Of a stretch of DNA of 43,387 nucleotides, positions 1 through 6,951 are shown piece by piece; position 1 is the first letter of the stretch; each line of letters opens with the position of its first letter. The notes under the pieces were generated by a model. That model was not told the DNA's origin, ran no database searches, and was given only the letters and a program-made list of their open reading frames with translations. The stretch covers positions 1 to 43,387 of the forward strand of contig JBLWGC010000196.1 of the NCBI GenBank assembly GCA_048772705.1. Direction: 5' to 3'. The DNA comes from Leidyana gryllorum EB-2025a (lineage: Eukaryota > Apicomplexa). Both the position numbers and the translations under genes were made by a program.

Positions 1-91
1 GCCGACTGGTCGGTGGTGCAAATTGCTGGTAGAGTCGGGACACTGGTCATAATATGTCAAGAACCACTAAATGCTATGGTGTCTGCAAAGC

Positions 92-164
92 GGGCCACTA
101 GCTCAAATGACATAGCACTCGCTTAACATGCGAGAGATACTGGGATCGATGCCCAGGTCGTCCA
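92..164 (+). pseudogene. Ala-body tRNA with AAC anticodon, copy 1
   Basis: Ala-type body whose loop TTAACAT gives AAC (Val codons). The G3:U70 alanine identity pair and anticodon stem are kept. The acceptor has a C5-C68 mismatch and the D-arm is altered, so it is probably decayed. Sister copies lie at 36819 and 42568. Confidence 0.75.
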
Positions 165-240
165 AGCCTCTAACGGCTGCACCCGCGGTATATGAAAACA
201 GAGTCAGGACCGAAGGGAGTTGATGCCCGATCACATCGCA

Positions 241-322
241 CGACAACTGCTGGATTTGAACCAGCGCCGGCCCGGCCCAGTAGATTTCGAGTCTACCCCC
301 TTAACCACTCGGGCAAGTTGCC
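241..322 (-). tRNA. tRNA-Ser-CGA: tRNA-Ser (CGA)
   Basis: 82-nt type II tRNA with a 14-nt variable arm, acceptor GGCAACT/AGTTGTC, loop CTCGAAA and discriminator G. It decodes UCG. The B-box reads GGTTCAAATCC. It opens the Ser-(collapsed Lys)-Ile block on the minus strand. Confidence 0.92.
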
Positions 323-390
323 AACGGTAGAACTCGGCATGCCGCAGGCAGTGGCTTCACATACGGTTCAGCAGCTTGACTCGGAGCGCT

Positions 391-456
391 CGCGCTGTCC
401 GAACCCGCGGTCTCTCCATTGAAAGTATTGCGCTCTACCGACGGAGCTGGCGCGGC
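391..456 (-). pseudogene. Lys-like tRNA with collapsed T-arm
   Basis: 66-nt relic: acceptor, A-box and D-arm resemble tRNA-Lys, but the anticodon arm is scrambled and the T-arm shortened so that the T-loop is lost. The same broken form recurs next to Ser many times, so it is carried passively by block duplication. Confidence 0.7.
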
Positions 457-523
457 AAGGAAGCTTGGACTTGGTAAAAAGTTCCTTTCGTATTGGCAAC
501 TCTTTATCAAAGATCCACTCACT

Positions 524-597
524 TGGTCACGCTCGGGCTCAAACCGGGGACCTTGAGCTTATTAGGCTCACGCTCTAACCGACTGAGCCACGCGACC
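524..597 (-). tRNA. tRNA-Ile-AAT: tRNA-Ile (AAT)
   Basis: 74-nt cloverleaf, loop CTAATAA, acceptor GGTCGCG/CGTGACC. A34 would be edited to inosine to read AUU/AUC/AUA. One T-stem position differs from the copy at 43000. Confidence 0.9.
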
Positions 598-718
598 ACT
601 TCTGCGACGACAGATGGCACCTATTCACTTACTTGATGCCTCTGCGTCGCCACTGCAATCTCTAGCATGTACTGCTGGTGTTTTGAGCCCAGCCGCCTAC
701 TCCGATGATCGCAGCACA

Positions 719-800
719 CGACAACTGCTGGATTTGAACCAGCGCGGGCCAGGCCCAGTAGATTTCTAGTCTACCCCCTTAACCACTCGGGCAAGTTGCC
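719..800 (-). tRNA. tRNA-Ser-AGA: tRNA-Ser (AGA)
   Basis: Complete type II cloverleaf, loop CTAGAAA, for UCN codons via inosine. It heads a block duplicated in tandem at 1697-2303. Confidence 0.92.
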
Positions 801-870
801 GCTGTCGCACTTGGCATTTTGCGGCCAGTGGCTTCACATACGGTTCAGCGAGCTTTACTAGGACTGCTCG

Positions 871-934
871 CGCCGCCCAAACCCGCGGATCTCCCTTCAA
901 AAGTCTTGCGCTCTACTGACGGAGTTGGGGCGGC
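871..934 (-). pseudogene. Lys-like tRNA with collapsed T-arm
   Basis: 64-nt version with acceptor GCCGCCC and a shortened 3' half; no proper T-loop or anticodon stem. Confidence 0.68.
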
Positions 935-1091
935 AAGGAAGCTCGCCCCGTACCCGAGGAAGGCCCAAGATTCCACGATCAATACAAATGGAATTGGTTA
1001 CTAAGTCCGAATCTGTATCAGAGATCACGCCGACATACCATGTTTTCCAAGACGGTACGGCTCTCGGCCGAAGCCCCAACTCAACCAGTCG

Positions 1092-1164
1092 TCCACTGTA
1101 GTCTAAGTGGCTAGGATATGCGGCTTTCAACCGCACGGTCCGGGTTCAAGTCCCGGCAGTGGAA
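1092..1164 (+). tRNA. tRNA-Glu-TTC: tRNA-Glu (TTC)
   Basis: 73-nt cloverleaf, acceptor TCCACTG/CAGTGGA, anticodon stem TGCGG/CCGCA, loop CTTTCAA. A conserved spacer without T4 links it to the Thr unit downstream. Confidence 0.9.
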
Positions 1165-1240
1165 GTCATTGAACTACTCTAGCAAAGTGCTCCACTAATC
1201 TCCGTCAATAGCGATTGTTTCGTCATCTCCGGCTTTCATT

Positions 1241-1312
1241 GCCTTCTTAGTTTAGGGGCAGAGCGTTCGCTTCGTAAGCGAGAAGTCGCCGGTTCGATTC
1301 CGGCTGAAGTAG
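1241..1312 (+). pseudogene. tRNA-Thr (CGT) with ruined 3' acceptor
   Basis: Thr body with intact anticodon and T arms (loop TTCGTAA), but the 3' acceptor reads TGAAGTA and does not pair with GCCTTCT. A T4 run follows at 1316-1319. Confidence 0.75.
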
Positions 1313-1387
1313 TAATTTTCAAAGCACACCTCTACCTCCAGTGGGAGGGAATCGTGGTGAGATGCCGGAGTCAACCGACGACCAAGA

Positions 1388-1459
1388 GGGCTGTTCTGGG
1401 AATCGAACCCAGGACTCTTTCCACCCTAAGGAAGGATTATACCACTAGACCACACAGCC
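1388..1459 (-). tRNA. tRNA-Pro-AGG: tRNA-Pro (AGG)
   Basis: 72-nt cloverleaf, loop TTAGGGT, acceptor GGCTGTG/AACAGCC with a mismatch at 7:66. A34 would become inosine. Pro is the most frequent family in the window. Confidence 0.82.
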
Positions 1460-1547
1460 GACTAATCGGTGGTGCAAATTGCTGGTAGAGTCGGGAGACT
1501 GGTCATAACATGTCAACAACCACCAAATGCTATGGGGTGTGCACAGC

Positions 1548-1620
1548 CGGCGACTAGCTCAAATTATGTAGCACTCGCGTAGCATGCGAGAGATGCTGGG
1601 ATCGATGCCCAGGTCGTCCA
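1548..1620 (+). pseudogene. Ala tRNA (AGC), degenerate
   Basis: Loop GTAGCAT keeps AGC but position 32 is G, the first acceptor pair is C-C and the D-arm is broken as in the AAC copies. Confidence 0.7.
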
Positions 1621-1696
1621 AACTTCTACCGGCTGCACCTCCGGTATCTGGAAACAGAGTCACGACCGAATGGAGTTGACGCCCGATCACATTACA

Positions 1697-1777
1697 CGAC
1701 AACTGCTGGATTCGAACCACCGCGGGCCAGACCCAGTAGATTTCAAGTCTAACCCTTAATCACTCGGGCAAGTTGCC
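1697..1777 (-). tRNA. tRNA-Ser-TGA: tRNA-Ser (TGA)
   Basis: Loop CTTGAAA gives TGA for UCA codons. The D region is one base shorter than in other Ser copies; acceptor and T-arm are otherwise good. Confidence 0.78.
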
Positions 1778-1847
1778 GCTGTCGAACTTGGCATTTTGCG
1801 GCCAGTGGCTTCACATACGGTTCAGCGAGCTTTACTAGGACTGCTCG

Positions 1848-1912
1848 CGCCGCCCAAACCCGCGGATCTCCCTTCAAAAGTCTTGCGCTCTACCGAGAGG
1901 AGTTGGGGCGGC
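1848..1912 (-). pseudogene. Lys-like tRNA with collapsed T-arm
   Basis: Tandem sister of 871-934 with an inserted base in the D region. Confidence 0.66.
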
Positions 1913-2082
1913 AAGAAAGCTCGCCCCCTACCCGAGGAAGGCCCAAGATTCCACGATCAATACAAATGGAATTGGTTACTAAGTCCGAATCTGTATCAGA
2001 GATCCACTCACTTGATCACGCCGACATACCATGTTTTCCAAGACTGTACGGCTCTCGGCCGAAGCCCCAACTCAACCACTCG

Positions 2083-2155
2083 TCCACTGTAGTCTAAGTG
2101 GCTAGGATATGCGGCTTTCACCCGCACGATCCGGGTTCAAGTCCCGGCAGTGGAA
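2083..2155 (+). tRNA. tRNA-Glu-TTC: tRNA-Glu (TTC)
   Basis: Perfect stems and loop CTTTCAC; consensus member of the family. Confidence 0.93.
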
Positions 2156-2231
2156 GTCATTGAACTACTCTAGCAAAGTGCTCCACTAATCTCCGTCAAT
2201 AGCGATTGTTTCGTCATCTCCGGCTTCCATT

Positions 2232-2303
2232 GCCTTCTTAGTTTAGGGGCAGAGCGTTCGCTTCGTAAGCGAGAAGTCGCCGGTTCGATTCCGGCTGAAG
2301 GCT
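2232..2303 (+). tRNA. tRNA-Thr-CGT: tRNA-Thr (CGT)
   Basis: Loop TTCGTAA, stem TTCGC/GCGAG, 3' acceptor TGAAGGC with a single T-T mismatch at 7:66. Follows Glu by 76 nt. Confidence 0.85.
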
Positions 2304-2348
2304 CGACTGCATCGACTGGGCACCGGCAAGCTGCTCGCAAACTCCAAT

Positions 2349-2422
2349 AATCGTAGCTCAGCCATCAGAGGTAAGTCTCTCAGCCACGAAGTCGCAGGTT
2401 TAGAACCTGCCAGTACCTGAGG
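2349..2422 (+). pseudogene. Unassigned tRNA-like unit, family Q
   Basis: A-box-like TAGCTCAG and a hairpin around GGTTTAGAACC suggest a decayed tRNA, but the anticodon stem cannot be paired and I cannot assign an amino acid. Relatives: 17757, 29612, 32134, 41884. Confidence 0.45.
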
Positions 2423-2433
2423 CACCCACAGGG

Positions 2434-2489
2434 GGCTGTTTGGTCTAGTTATATAATTCTTTCTTCGGCTGGAAGAAGTCCTGGGTTCA
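2434..2489 (+). pseudogene. tRNA-Pro (CGG) truncated in the T-loop
   Basis: Good 5' two-thirds, then the sequence jumps from GGGTTC directly into the spacer that normally lies downstream of Pro. The T-stem 3' strand and acceptor are deleted. Confidence 0.78.
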
Positions 2490-2606
2490 ATGCCACGTCT
2501 CTCCAAGGTCGGCTACTATACGCGGCTCCCACTCGTACAATCCCGAATGAAGTCCAGACCAGCTGAGACAAAATCTGAGTTGCACCAGTTGTGAGGGCTC
2601 GAACTG

Positions 2607-2678
2607 CTCCGAGACCGGGAATCGAACCCGGGTCTTCCGCGTGACAGGCGGAAATACTAACCACTATACTATCTCGGA
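2607..2678 (-). tRNA. tRNA-Asp-GTC: tRNA-Asp (GTC)
   Basis: 72-nt consensus Asp: acceptor TCCGAGA/TCTCGGA, anticodon stem TCCGC/GCGGA, loop CTGTCAC, discriminator G. Decodes GAU/GAC. Confidence 0.94.
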
Positions 2679-2771
2679 CGCTCCGAACACACCGGCCTGA
2701 AACCCCAAAAGTCCTTCATCTTGAGATTCCAGGGATAGAAAACGCGTGGAGCGGCGAGCCAACAACATCCC

Positions 2772-2859
2772 GGCAAGATGACCGAGTGGTCTGAGGCGCT
2801 GTGCTCAGACCGCAGTCCGAAAGGGCGAGGATCTGGGATTGAGCCTTCCGAACCCCGGC
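2772..2859 (+). pseudogene. tRNA-Leu (CAG) with replaced T-arm
   Basis: The 5' half is Leu-like (loop CTCAGAC), but after the variable arm the normal GTGGG T-stem is replaced by another hairpin. The same altered form precedes Tyr at 19449 and, inverted, at 21815, 22621, 27664 and 39970. Confidence 0.7.
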
Positions 2860-2871
2860 GCAGTTGGACGG

Positions 2872-2950
2872 CCGGGGTAGCTCAGTTGGTCGAGCATCCG
2901 ACTGTAGTGCTGGCATCAGATAGTCGGCGGTTCGATTCCGTCCCACCGGA
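2872..2950 (+). tRNA. tRNA-Tyr-GTA: tRNA-Tyr (GTA) with 7-nt intron
   Basis: CTGTAG is followed by TGCTGGC and then A38, fitting a short intron after position 37. The acceptor lacks one G and the anticodon stem TCCGA/TCAGA has one mismatch, so activity is uncertain. Confidence 0.75.
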
Positions 2951-3043
2951 AGTAGAGGGTGATCGGCAAACTACTACTCAACCTGATGGACAGCGTTGAT
3001 AGGCCAACTAGACTACTCCGGCGAGGGTTCCATCTATGTAGCT

Positions 3044-3116
3044 TGGATGGGCTGGGAATCGATCCCAGAACCTTTCGTATACTAAGCCACCGTCTCATCA
3101 TCTGGGCTAGCCTCCC
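3044..3116 (-). pseudogene. Ala-derived tRNA with AGT loop
   Basis: Body related to Ala, acceptor GGGAGGC, loop TTAGTAT, but the anticodon stem does not pair. Recurs at 22352, 25914, 30438 and 30669. Confidence 0.65.
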
Positions 3117-3205
3117 TTTGTGCCCACCTCATGGAATTGAGTAAGACTTCACATAGTGAGACGAGTCTCTCGACTGTACCCAGCGGGTTGAACCCCCGGC
3201 TAGGC

Positions 3206-3277
3206 GGCTGTTTGGTCTAGTGGTATAATCCTTCCTTAGGGTGGAGAGAGTCCTGAGTTCGATTCCCAGAACAGCCC
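3206..3277 (+). tRNA. tRNA-Pro-AGG: tRNA-Pro (AGG)
   Basis: Loop TTAGGGT and perfect acceptor; one mismatch in the T-stem (CTGAG/CCCAG). Confidence 0.85.
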
Positions 3278-3480
3278 TCTTGGTCGTCGGTTGACCCGAC
3301 GGAACGAGGTCCCCTCTGAATCAACACAGCCACCTCGTTAGCCCACTTCGGTAGGGCAGTCAGCGCAACTAACCTCAGTCCCTATTGACGGAAGTTACTG
3401 AAGCACATTGTTCCACCACTTAATACTTCCACTGCTCCACCCACCGGCAAATAGGGTGTAACTAAGTTTAGAGCTTCCTT

Positions 3481-3553
3481 GCCGCCCTAGCTCAGTCGGT
3501 AGAGCGCAAGACTTTTAATCTTCCAGTCGCGGGTTCGAGCCCCGCGGGCGGTG
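3481..3553 (+). tRNA. tRNA-Lys-TTT: tRNA-Lys (TTT)
   Basis: 73-nt cloverleaf, acceptor GCCGCCC/GGGCGGT, loop CTTTTAA, T-stem GCGGG/CCCGC; a single 27:43 C-C mismatch. Confidence 0.87.
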
Positions 3554-3613
3554 CAAATCAATGTCTCTGGGAGTAGGAGTGGAACCGTTGCCTACAAGCA
3601 CACTCTGCTGGAT

Positions 3614-3686
3614 TTCCAGTGCCGGGACTTGGACCCGGATCGTGCGGGTGACAGCCGCATATCCTAGCCACATAGACTACAGTGGA
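3614..3686 (-). pseudogene. Glu-body tRNA with GTC (Asp) anticodon
   Basis: Glu body whose loop is CTGTCAC, reading Asp codons. The anticodon stem is perfect. The acceptor has one C-C mismatch and the T-loop starts TCC instead of TTC, so the promoter is weakened. Confidence 0.72.
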
Positions 3687-3767
3687 CAACTTCCTCAGCT
3701 GCAGCTTTGGACGAAAGCCGTACCATCTTGAGATGAGATGGAGCGTCAGGTCAACCGACAAGCAACG

Positions 3768-3839
3768 GGGCTGTTCTGGGAATCGAACCCAGGACTTCTT
3801 CCACCCGAAGGAAGAATCATACCACTAGACCAAACAGCC
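3768..3839 (-). tRNA. tRNA-Pro-CGG: tRNA-Pro (CGG)
   Basis: All stems pair; loop TTCGGGT, reading CCG. B-box GGTTCGATTCC. Confidence 0.93.
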
Positions 3840-3967
3840 GCCTGTCGGTCGTGCAACCCGCTGAGTACAGTTGAGATAGTGGTCATACTATGTTGAGAAC
3901 CAACAAATGCGATGGGGTCTGCAAAATGGAAGGACTTTTGGGGTTTCAGGCCGGTGTGTTCGGAACA

Positions 3968-4039
3968 TCCGAGATAGTATAGTGGTTAGTATTTCCGCCT
4001 GTCACGCGGAAGACCCGGGTTCGATTCCCGGTCTCGGAG
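3968..4039 (+). tRNA. tRNA-Asp-GTC: tRNA-Asp (GTC)
   Basis: Consensus Asp. Its upstream spacer is a fusion in which the Ala gene expected after the Pro spacer is lost. A T6 run follows at 4066-4071. Confidence 0.94.
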
Positions 4040-4065
4040 CACAGTTGATCTCGCTTAAGATTGTC

Positions 4066-4071
4066 TTTTTT
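4066..4071 (+). terminator. Pol III terminator after tRNA-Asp
   Basis: Run of six T, 27 nt past the Asp gene. Confidence 0.7.
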
Positions 4072-4094
4072 GGTGCCCGCTGAAAGTTGCGAGC

Positions 4095-4167
4095 TACAGT
4101 CACCGAGGATCGAACTCGGGACCTTCTGCGTGTTAAGCAGACGTTGTGACCACTAGACCATGGCTGC
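4095..4167 (-). tRNA. tRNA-Val-AAC: tRNA-Val (AAC)
   Basis: 73-nt cloverleaf, acceptor GCAGCCA with a 3' strand carrying one change, loop TTAACAC, T-stem CCGAG/CTCGG. A34 would become inosine. Confidence 0.87.
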
Positions 4168-4306
4168 ACGGAGCTTTTGGCTGCGAAAGGGGCGTGTGTC
4201 TTTGGAAACACATATTCGATGAGCCTGGTTTTTACGTACCGCCCTAAGTTGGACGGCCTAGAGTAGTCCAGACTCATCGCCTTGTATTCAGGAATGGAGG
4301 TGTCAC

Positions 4307-4377
4307 GCATCTGTGGTCTAGGGGTAGACTGTGTCGTTGCCGCGGAGAGGACCCAGGTCCGATTCGCGGCAGATGCA
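4307..4377 (+). pseudogene. tRNA-Gly (GCC), degenerate
   Basis: Gly body with GCC visible, but the anticodon stem (GTCG/GGAGA region) and T-arm (CAGGTCC) are mutated. Inverted relative at 18954. Confidence 0.68.
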
Positions 4378-4479
4378 GATGACATAGCACATGGCTTATT
4401 CACTAGAATTCTACGCCGTTGAACTCCAGTGCCAATTAGACACGGGCGGACAGCTGTAGCACTCGCAGGGACGTATGTG

Positions 4480-4526
4480 ACGGCGCAGCGCCGACTGGGC
4501 GTGGGTCCAAATCCCATTCTTGGTTG
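4480..4526 (+). pseudogene. tRNA-Leu 3' fragment
   Basis: Variable arm and T-arm remnant of the Leu family (GTGGGTCCAAATCCCA) without a 5' half. Confidence 0.55.
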
Positions 4527-4557
4527 CGCCCCATACGAGAAGAACATAAAGCCTGAT

Positions 4558-4629
4558 TGAGCCCAGAGTGATTCGAACACCCAACCTTCTGATATGGAGT
4601 CAGACGCGCTACCGTTGCGCCATAGGCCC
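4558..4629 (-). tRNA. tRNA-Trp-CCA: tRNA-Trp (CCA)
   Basis: 72-nt cloverleaf, acceptor GGGCCTA/TGGGCTC, anticodon stem TCTGA/TCAGA, loop CTCCATA. The downstream T5 seen at 34736 is interrupted here. Confidence 0.88.
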
Positions 4630-4710
4630 AAAACCATCTCCCGTTCCAAACTAATTGCCTTGTGGTCAGGAATGGAGGTCCAACATCTCCGATCGTTCCA
4701 AACCATCTTC

Positions 4711-4782
4711 TGGGCACGGGCGGAGTTGGACCACGGACTTGCTGATCTGCAGTCAGCTGCTCTACCACTGAGCTACGTACCC
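4711..4782 (-). tRNA. tRNA-Cys-GCA: tRNA-Cys (GCA)
   Basis: Loop CTGCAGA, acceptor GGGTACG/CGTGCCC, T-loop slightly altered (TCCAACT). Copies at 26318 and 33430. Confidence 0.86.
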
Positions 4783-4878
4783 ACAAACTACCCGTCATAC
4801 TCGCTCAACTCGATTCTGTCTTCTCATTTGAAGCAAAACGGCCGTTACCGTGTACGATCTTCAACAACAAGGTGTCAC

Positions 4879-4949
4879 GCATCTGTGGTCTAGTGGTAGA
4901 ATGTCTCGTTGCCATCGAGACGACCCGGGTTCGATTCCCGGCAGATGCA
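4879..4949 (+). tRNA. tRNA-Gly-GCC: tRNA-Gly (GCC)
   Basis: 71-nt perfect cloverleaf, acceptor GCATCTG/CAGATGC, loop TTGCCAT, B-box GGTTCGATTCC. A T5 terminator lies 15 nt downstream. Confidence 0.95.
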
Positions 4950-4964
4950 GAGGACACATGGTTG

Positions 4965-4969
4965 TTTTT
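4965..4969 (+). terminator. Pol III terminator after tRNA-Gly
   Basis: T5 run conserved behind most Gly-GCC copies. Confidence 0.75.
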
Positions 4970-5024
4970 CCACCATTCAGAAATTCATGCGTGAGTTGGT
5001 GTTTAACCCTCCAACCACATCGCA

Positions 5025-5105
5025 CGACAACTGCTGGATTTGAACCAGCGCGGGCCAGGCCCAGTAGATTCAAGTCTACCTCCTTAACCACTCGGGCATG
5101 TTGCC
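5025..5105 (-). pseudogene. tRNA-Ser (TGA) with 6-nt anticodon loop
   Basis: The loop reads CTTGAA, one A short, between intact GTAGA/TCTAC strands. Otherwise a good Ser body. Confidence 0.7.
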
Positions 5106-5177
5106 AACTGTCGAATTCGACATGCCGCAAGGAGTGACCAAATGCCCCCATGTTCAGCCTGTCCTGCGGCATTGATA

Positions 5178-5240
5178 GGTGTCTGAACTGACCTCTCGCG
5201 TGCCAAGTCACCGCTCTACCACTTGAGATAGCCGCCCACC
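5178..5240 (-). pseudogene. Ala-like tRNA (GGC) with shortened T-arm
   Basis: 63-nt relic with D-arm CTCAAGTGGTAGAGC and loop TTGGCAC; the T-arm has lost its loop. Relatives at 8884 and 18656, each in the spacer beside a Ser gene. Confidence 0.6.
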
Positions 5241-5323
5241 CGCCAAACCTCGGTGAATTTCCCATCTGAGACCGACTCACAGTTCTCTGACGCCTCATTC
5301 GTCAGTGCAACTGTTGTGACTCG

Positions 5324-5396
5324 TCCACTGTAGTCTAAGTGGCTAGGGTATGCGGCTTTCACCCGCACGATCCGGGTTCAAGTCCCGGCAGTGGAA
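5324..5396 (+). tRNA. tRNA-Glu-TTC: tRNA-Glu (TTC)
   Basis: Consensus Glu, all stems paired; first gene of a Glu-Thr pair. Confidence 0.93.
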
Positions 5397-5472
5397 GTCA
5401 TTAGAGTACTCGATCAAAGTGCTTTGATAACTTGCGTAAATAGGGACTGATGCGTGATTCCCGGCTTGCATT

Positions 5473-5544
5473 GCCTTCTTAGCTTAGGGGCAGAGCATTC
5501 GCTCAGTAAGCGAAAGGTCGCCGGTTCGATTCCGGCAGAAGGCT
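5473..5544 (+). tRNA. tRNA-Thr-AGT: tRNA-Thr (AGT)
   Basis: 72-nt cloverleaf, acceptor GCCTTCT/AGAAGGC, stem TTCGC/GCGAA, loop TCAGTAA with C32 in place of T. Confidence 0.92.
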
Positions 5545-5591
5545 TGCTCACGAGCCAATCTATCCTACAACTGTTCCCTTCTGCGCACACT

Positions 5592-5663
5592 TAGCAGTGC
5601 GTCGTTTCGATCGACGGACCTTTGGGTTATGAGCCCAACACTCTTCCACTGAGCTACACTGCT
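5592..5663 (-). tRNA. tRNA-iMet-CAT: Initiator tRNA-Met (CAT)
   Basis: A1:U72 pair, T-loop ATCGAAA and loop CTCATAA with a GGG/CCC anticodon stem mark the eukaryotic initiator. Stems pair fully. Confidence 0.95.
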
Positions 5664-5803
5664 TAGTCTGCAACATGTCAGAGGTAGCCGAAATGCGATT
5701 CTCGAGAGGTTAGTTGCGCTGACTGCCCTACCGAAGTGGGCTAACGAGGTGGCTGTGTTGGTTCTGAGGGCAACTTGTCCCGTCGGGTAACCGACGACCA
5801 AGA

Positions 5804-5875
5804 GGGCTGTTCTGGGAATCGAACTCAGGACTCTCTCCACCCTAAGGAAGGATCATACCACTAGACCAAACAGCC
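5804..5875 (-). tRNA. tRNA-Pro-AGG: tRNA-Pro (AGG)
   Basis: Loop TTAGGGT; acceptor intact; minor changes in the T-stem and the edge of the anticodon stem. Confidence 0.87.
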
Positions 5876-5964
5876 GACCGTTTGGTGGTGCAAACCGCTG
5901 AGTACAGTTGAGAGAGTGGTCATACTATGTTGAGAACCAACACATGCGATGAGGTCTGCAGAAC

Positions 5965-6037
5965 GGGCGGCTAGCTCAAATGGTAGAGCGCTCGCTTAGC
6001 ATGCGAGAGGTACTGGGATCGATGCCCAGGTCGTCCA
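5965..6037 (+). tRNA. tRNA-Ala-AGC: tRNA-Ala (AGC)
   Basis: 73-nt cloverleaf with the G3:U70 identity pair, stem CTCGC/GCGAG, loop TTAGCAT; acceptor 6:67 is a G-U wobble. Confidence 0.93.
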
Positions 6038-6179
6038 AACCTCGTACGGCTGCACCTGCCGCTATTTATTTACCGAGTTGAGAGCTTTTAATTGTGCTGT
6101 GCAGCCCTTGGACAGACCTGGGCACCGCAGTATGTGTGAACAAAATCTGAGTTGCAGCAGTTGTGAGCGTCTGGAACTG

Positions 6180-6251
6180 CTCCGAGACCGGGAATCGAAC
6201 CCGGGTCTTCCACGTGACAGGCGGAAATACTAACCACTATACTATCTCGGA
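6180..6251 (-). tRNA. tRNA-Asp-GTC: tRNA-Asp (GTC)
   Basis: Consensus except one change in the anticodon-stem 3' strand (GTGGA). Confidence 0.9.
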
Positions 6252-6346
6252 CGCTAGTAAACTCGCCGGCCTCCAACCCCAAAAGTCCTCGCATTTTGAG
6301 ATTTCACCAACAGGAAATGGGTGGAACGGCGAGCCAAGAACACTCC

Positions 6347-6400
6347 GGCAAGATGGCCGAGTGCTGTGTGCAAGCCGCCGTCCGAAATGCGGGCAGAGGA
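6347..6400 (+). pseudogene. tRNA-Leu 5' fragment
   Basis: Begins as the Leu family (GGCAAGATGGCCGAG), then deletions in the D-arm and no T-arm. Confidence 0.6.
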
Positions 6401-6428
6401 TCGCAACCATGTTCAGGCTAATGACTGA

Positions 6429-6500
6429 AGCCTCCTGCCGGAATCGAACCGGCGACCTTTCGCTTACAAAGCGAATGCTCTGCCACTAAGCTAAGGAGGC
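6429..6500 (-). tRNA. tRNA-Thr-TGT: tRNA-Thr (TGT)
   Basis: Loop TTTGTAA. The acceptor is GCCTCCT/AGGAGGC, a paired change relative to GCCTTCT/AGAAGGC in other copies, arguing for selection. Reads ACA/ACG. Confidence 0.93.
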
Positions 6501-6564
6501 ATTCCCTGTCTCGACCCATATGAGTTTTTGATGCTGGGGATTGCATCATTTCCACCACATCGCA

Positions 6565-6646
6565 CGACAACTGCTGGATTTGAACCAGCGCGGGCCAGGC
6601 CCAGTAGATTTCTAGTCTACCCCCTTAACCACTCGGGCAAGTTGCC
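6565..6646 (-). tRNA. tRNA-Ser-AGA: tRNA-Ser (AGA)
   Basis: Consensus Ser AGA, loop CTAGAAA, all stems intact. Confidence 0.93.
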
Positions 6647-6717
6647 ACCTGTCCAACTCGGCATTTTGCGGCCAGTGCCGTCACATACGGTTCGACAAGC
6701 TTTACTAGGACTGCTCG

Positions 6718-6781
6718 CGCCGCCCGAACCCGCGGTTCTCCCTTCAAAAGTCTTGCGCTCTACCGACGGAGTTGGGGCGGC
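6718..6781 (-). pseudogene. Lys-like tRNA with collapsed T-arm
   Basis: 64-nt relic adjoining the Ser gene, same form as 25306. Confidence 0.68.
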
Positions 6782-6878
6782 AAGAAGCTCGGACTTGGTA
6801 ACAAATTCCAGTCGTATTGATGGTGGAATCTTTCCGAGACGGTTCGGCCCTCGGCCGAAGCCTAAACTCGAGCACTTG

Positions 6879-6951
6879 TCCACTGTAGTCTAAGTGGCTA
6901 GGATATGCGGCTTTCACCCACACGATCCGGGTTCAAGTCCCGGCAGTGGAA
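6879..6951 (+). tRNA. tRNA-Glu-TTC: tRNA-Glu (TTC)
   Basis: Loop CTTTCAC; one mismatch in the anticodon stem (CCACA). Confidence 0.85.

Larger units (their letters stand above)
1..700. repeat. Pro-Ala(AAC)-Ser-Lys relic-Ile block, copy 1
   Basis: Direct copy at 42476-43180 and inverted copy at 36280-36990. Confidence 0.92.

Noticed and set aside
4002-4706. 234-codon open frame on the minus strand
   Set aside because: It runs through Asp, Val, Gly and Leu/Trp tRNA units in several orientations; no domain, and its peptides are translations of tRNA arms.
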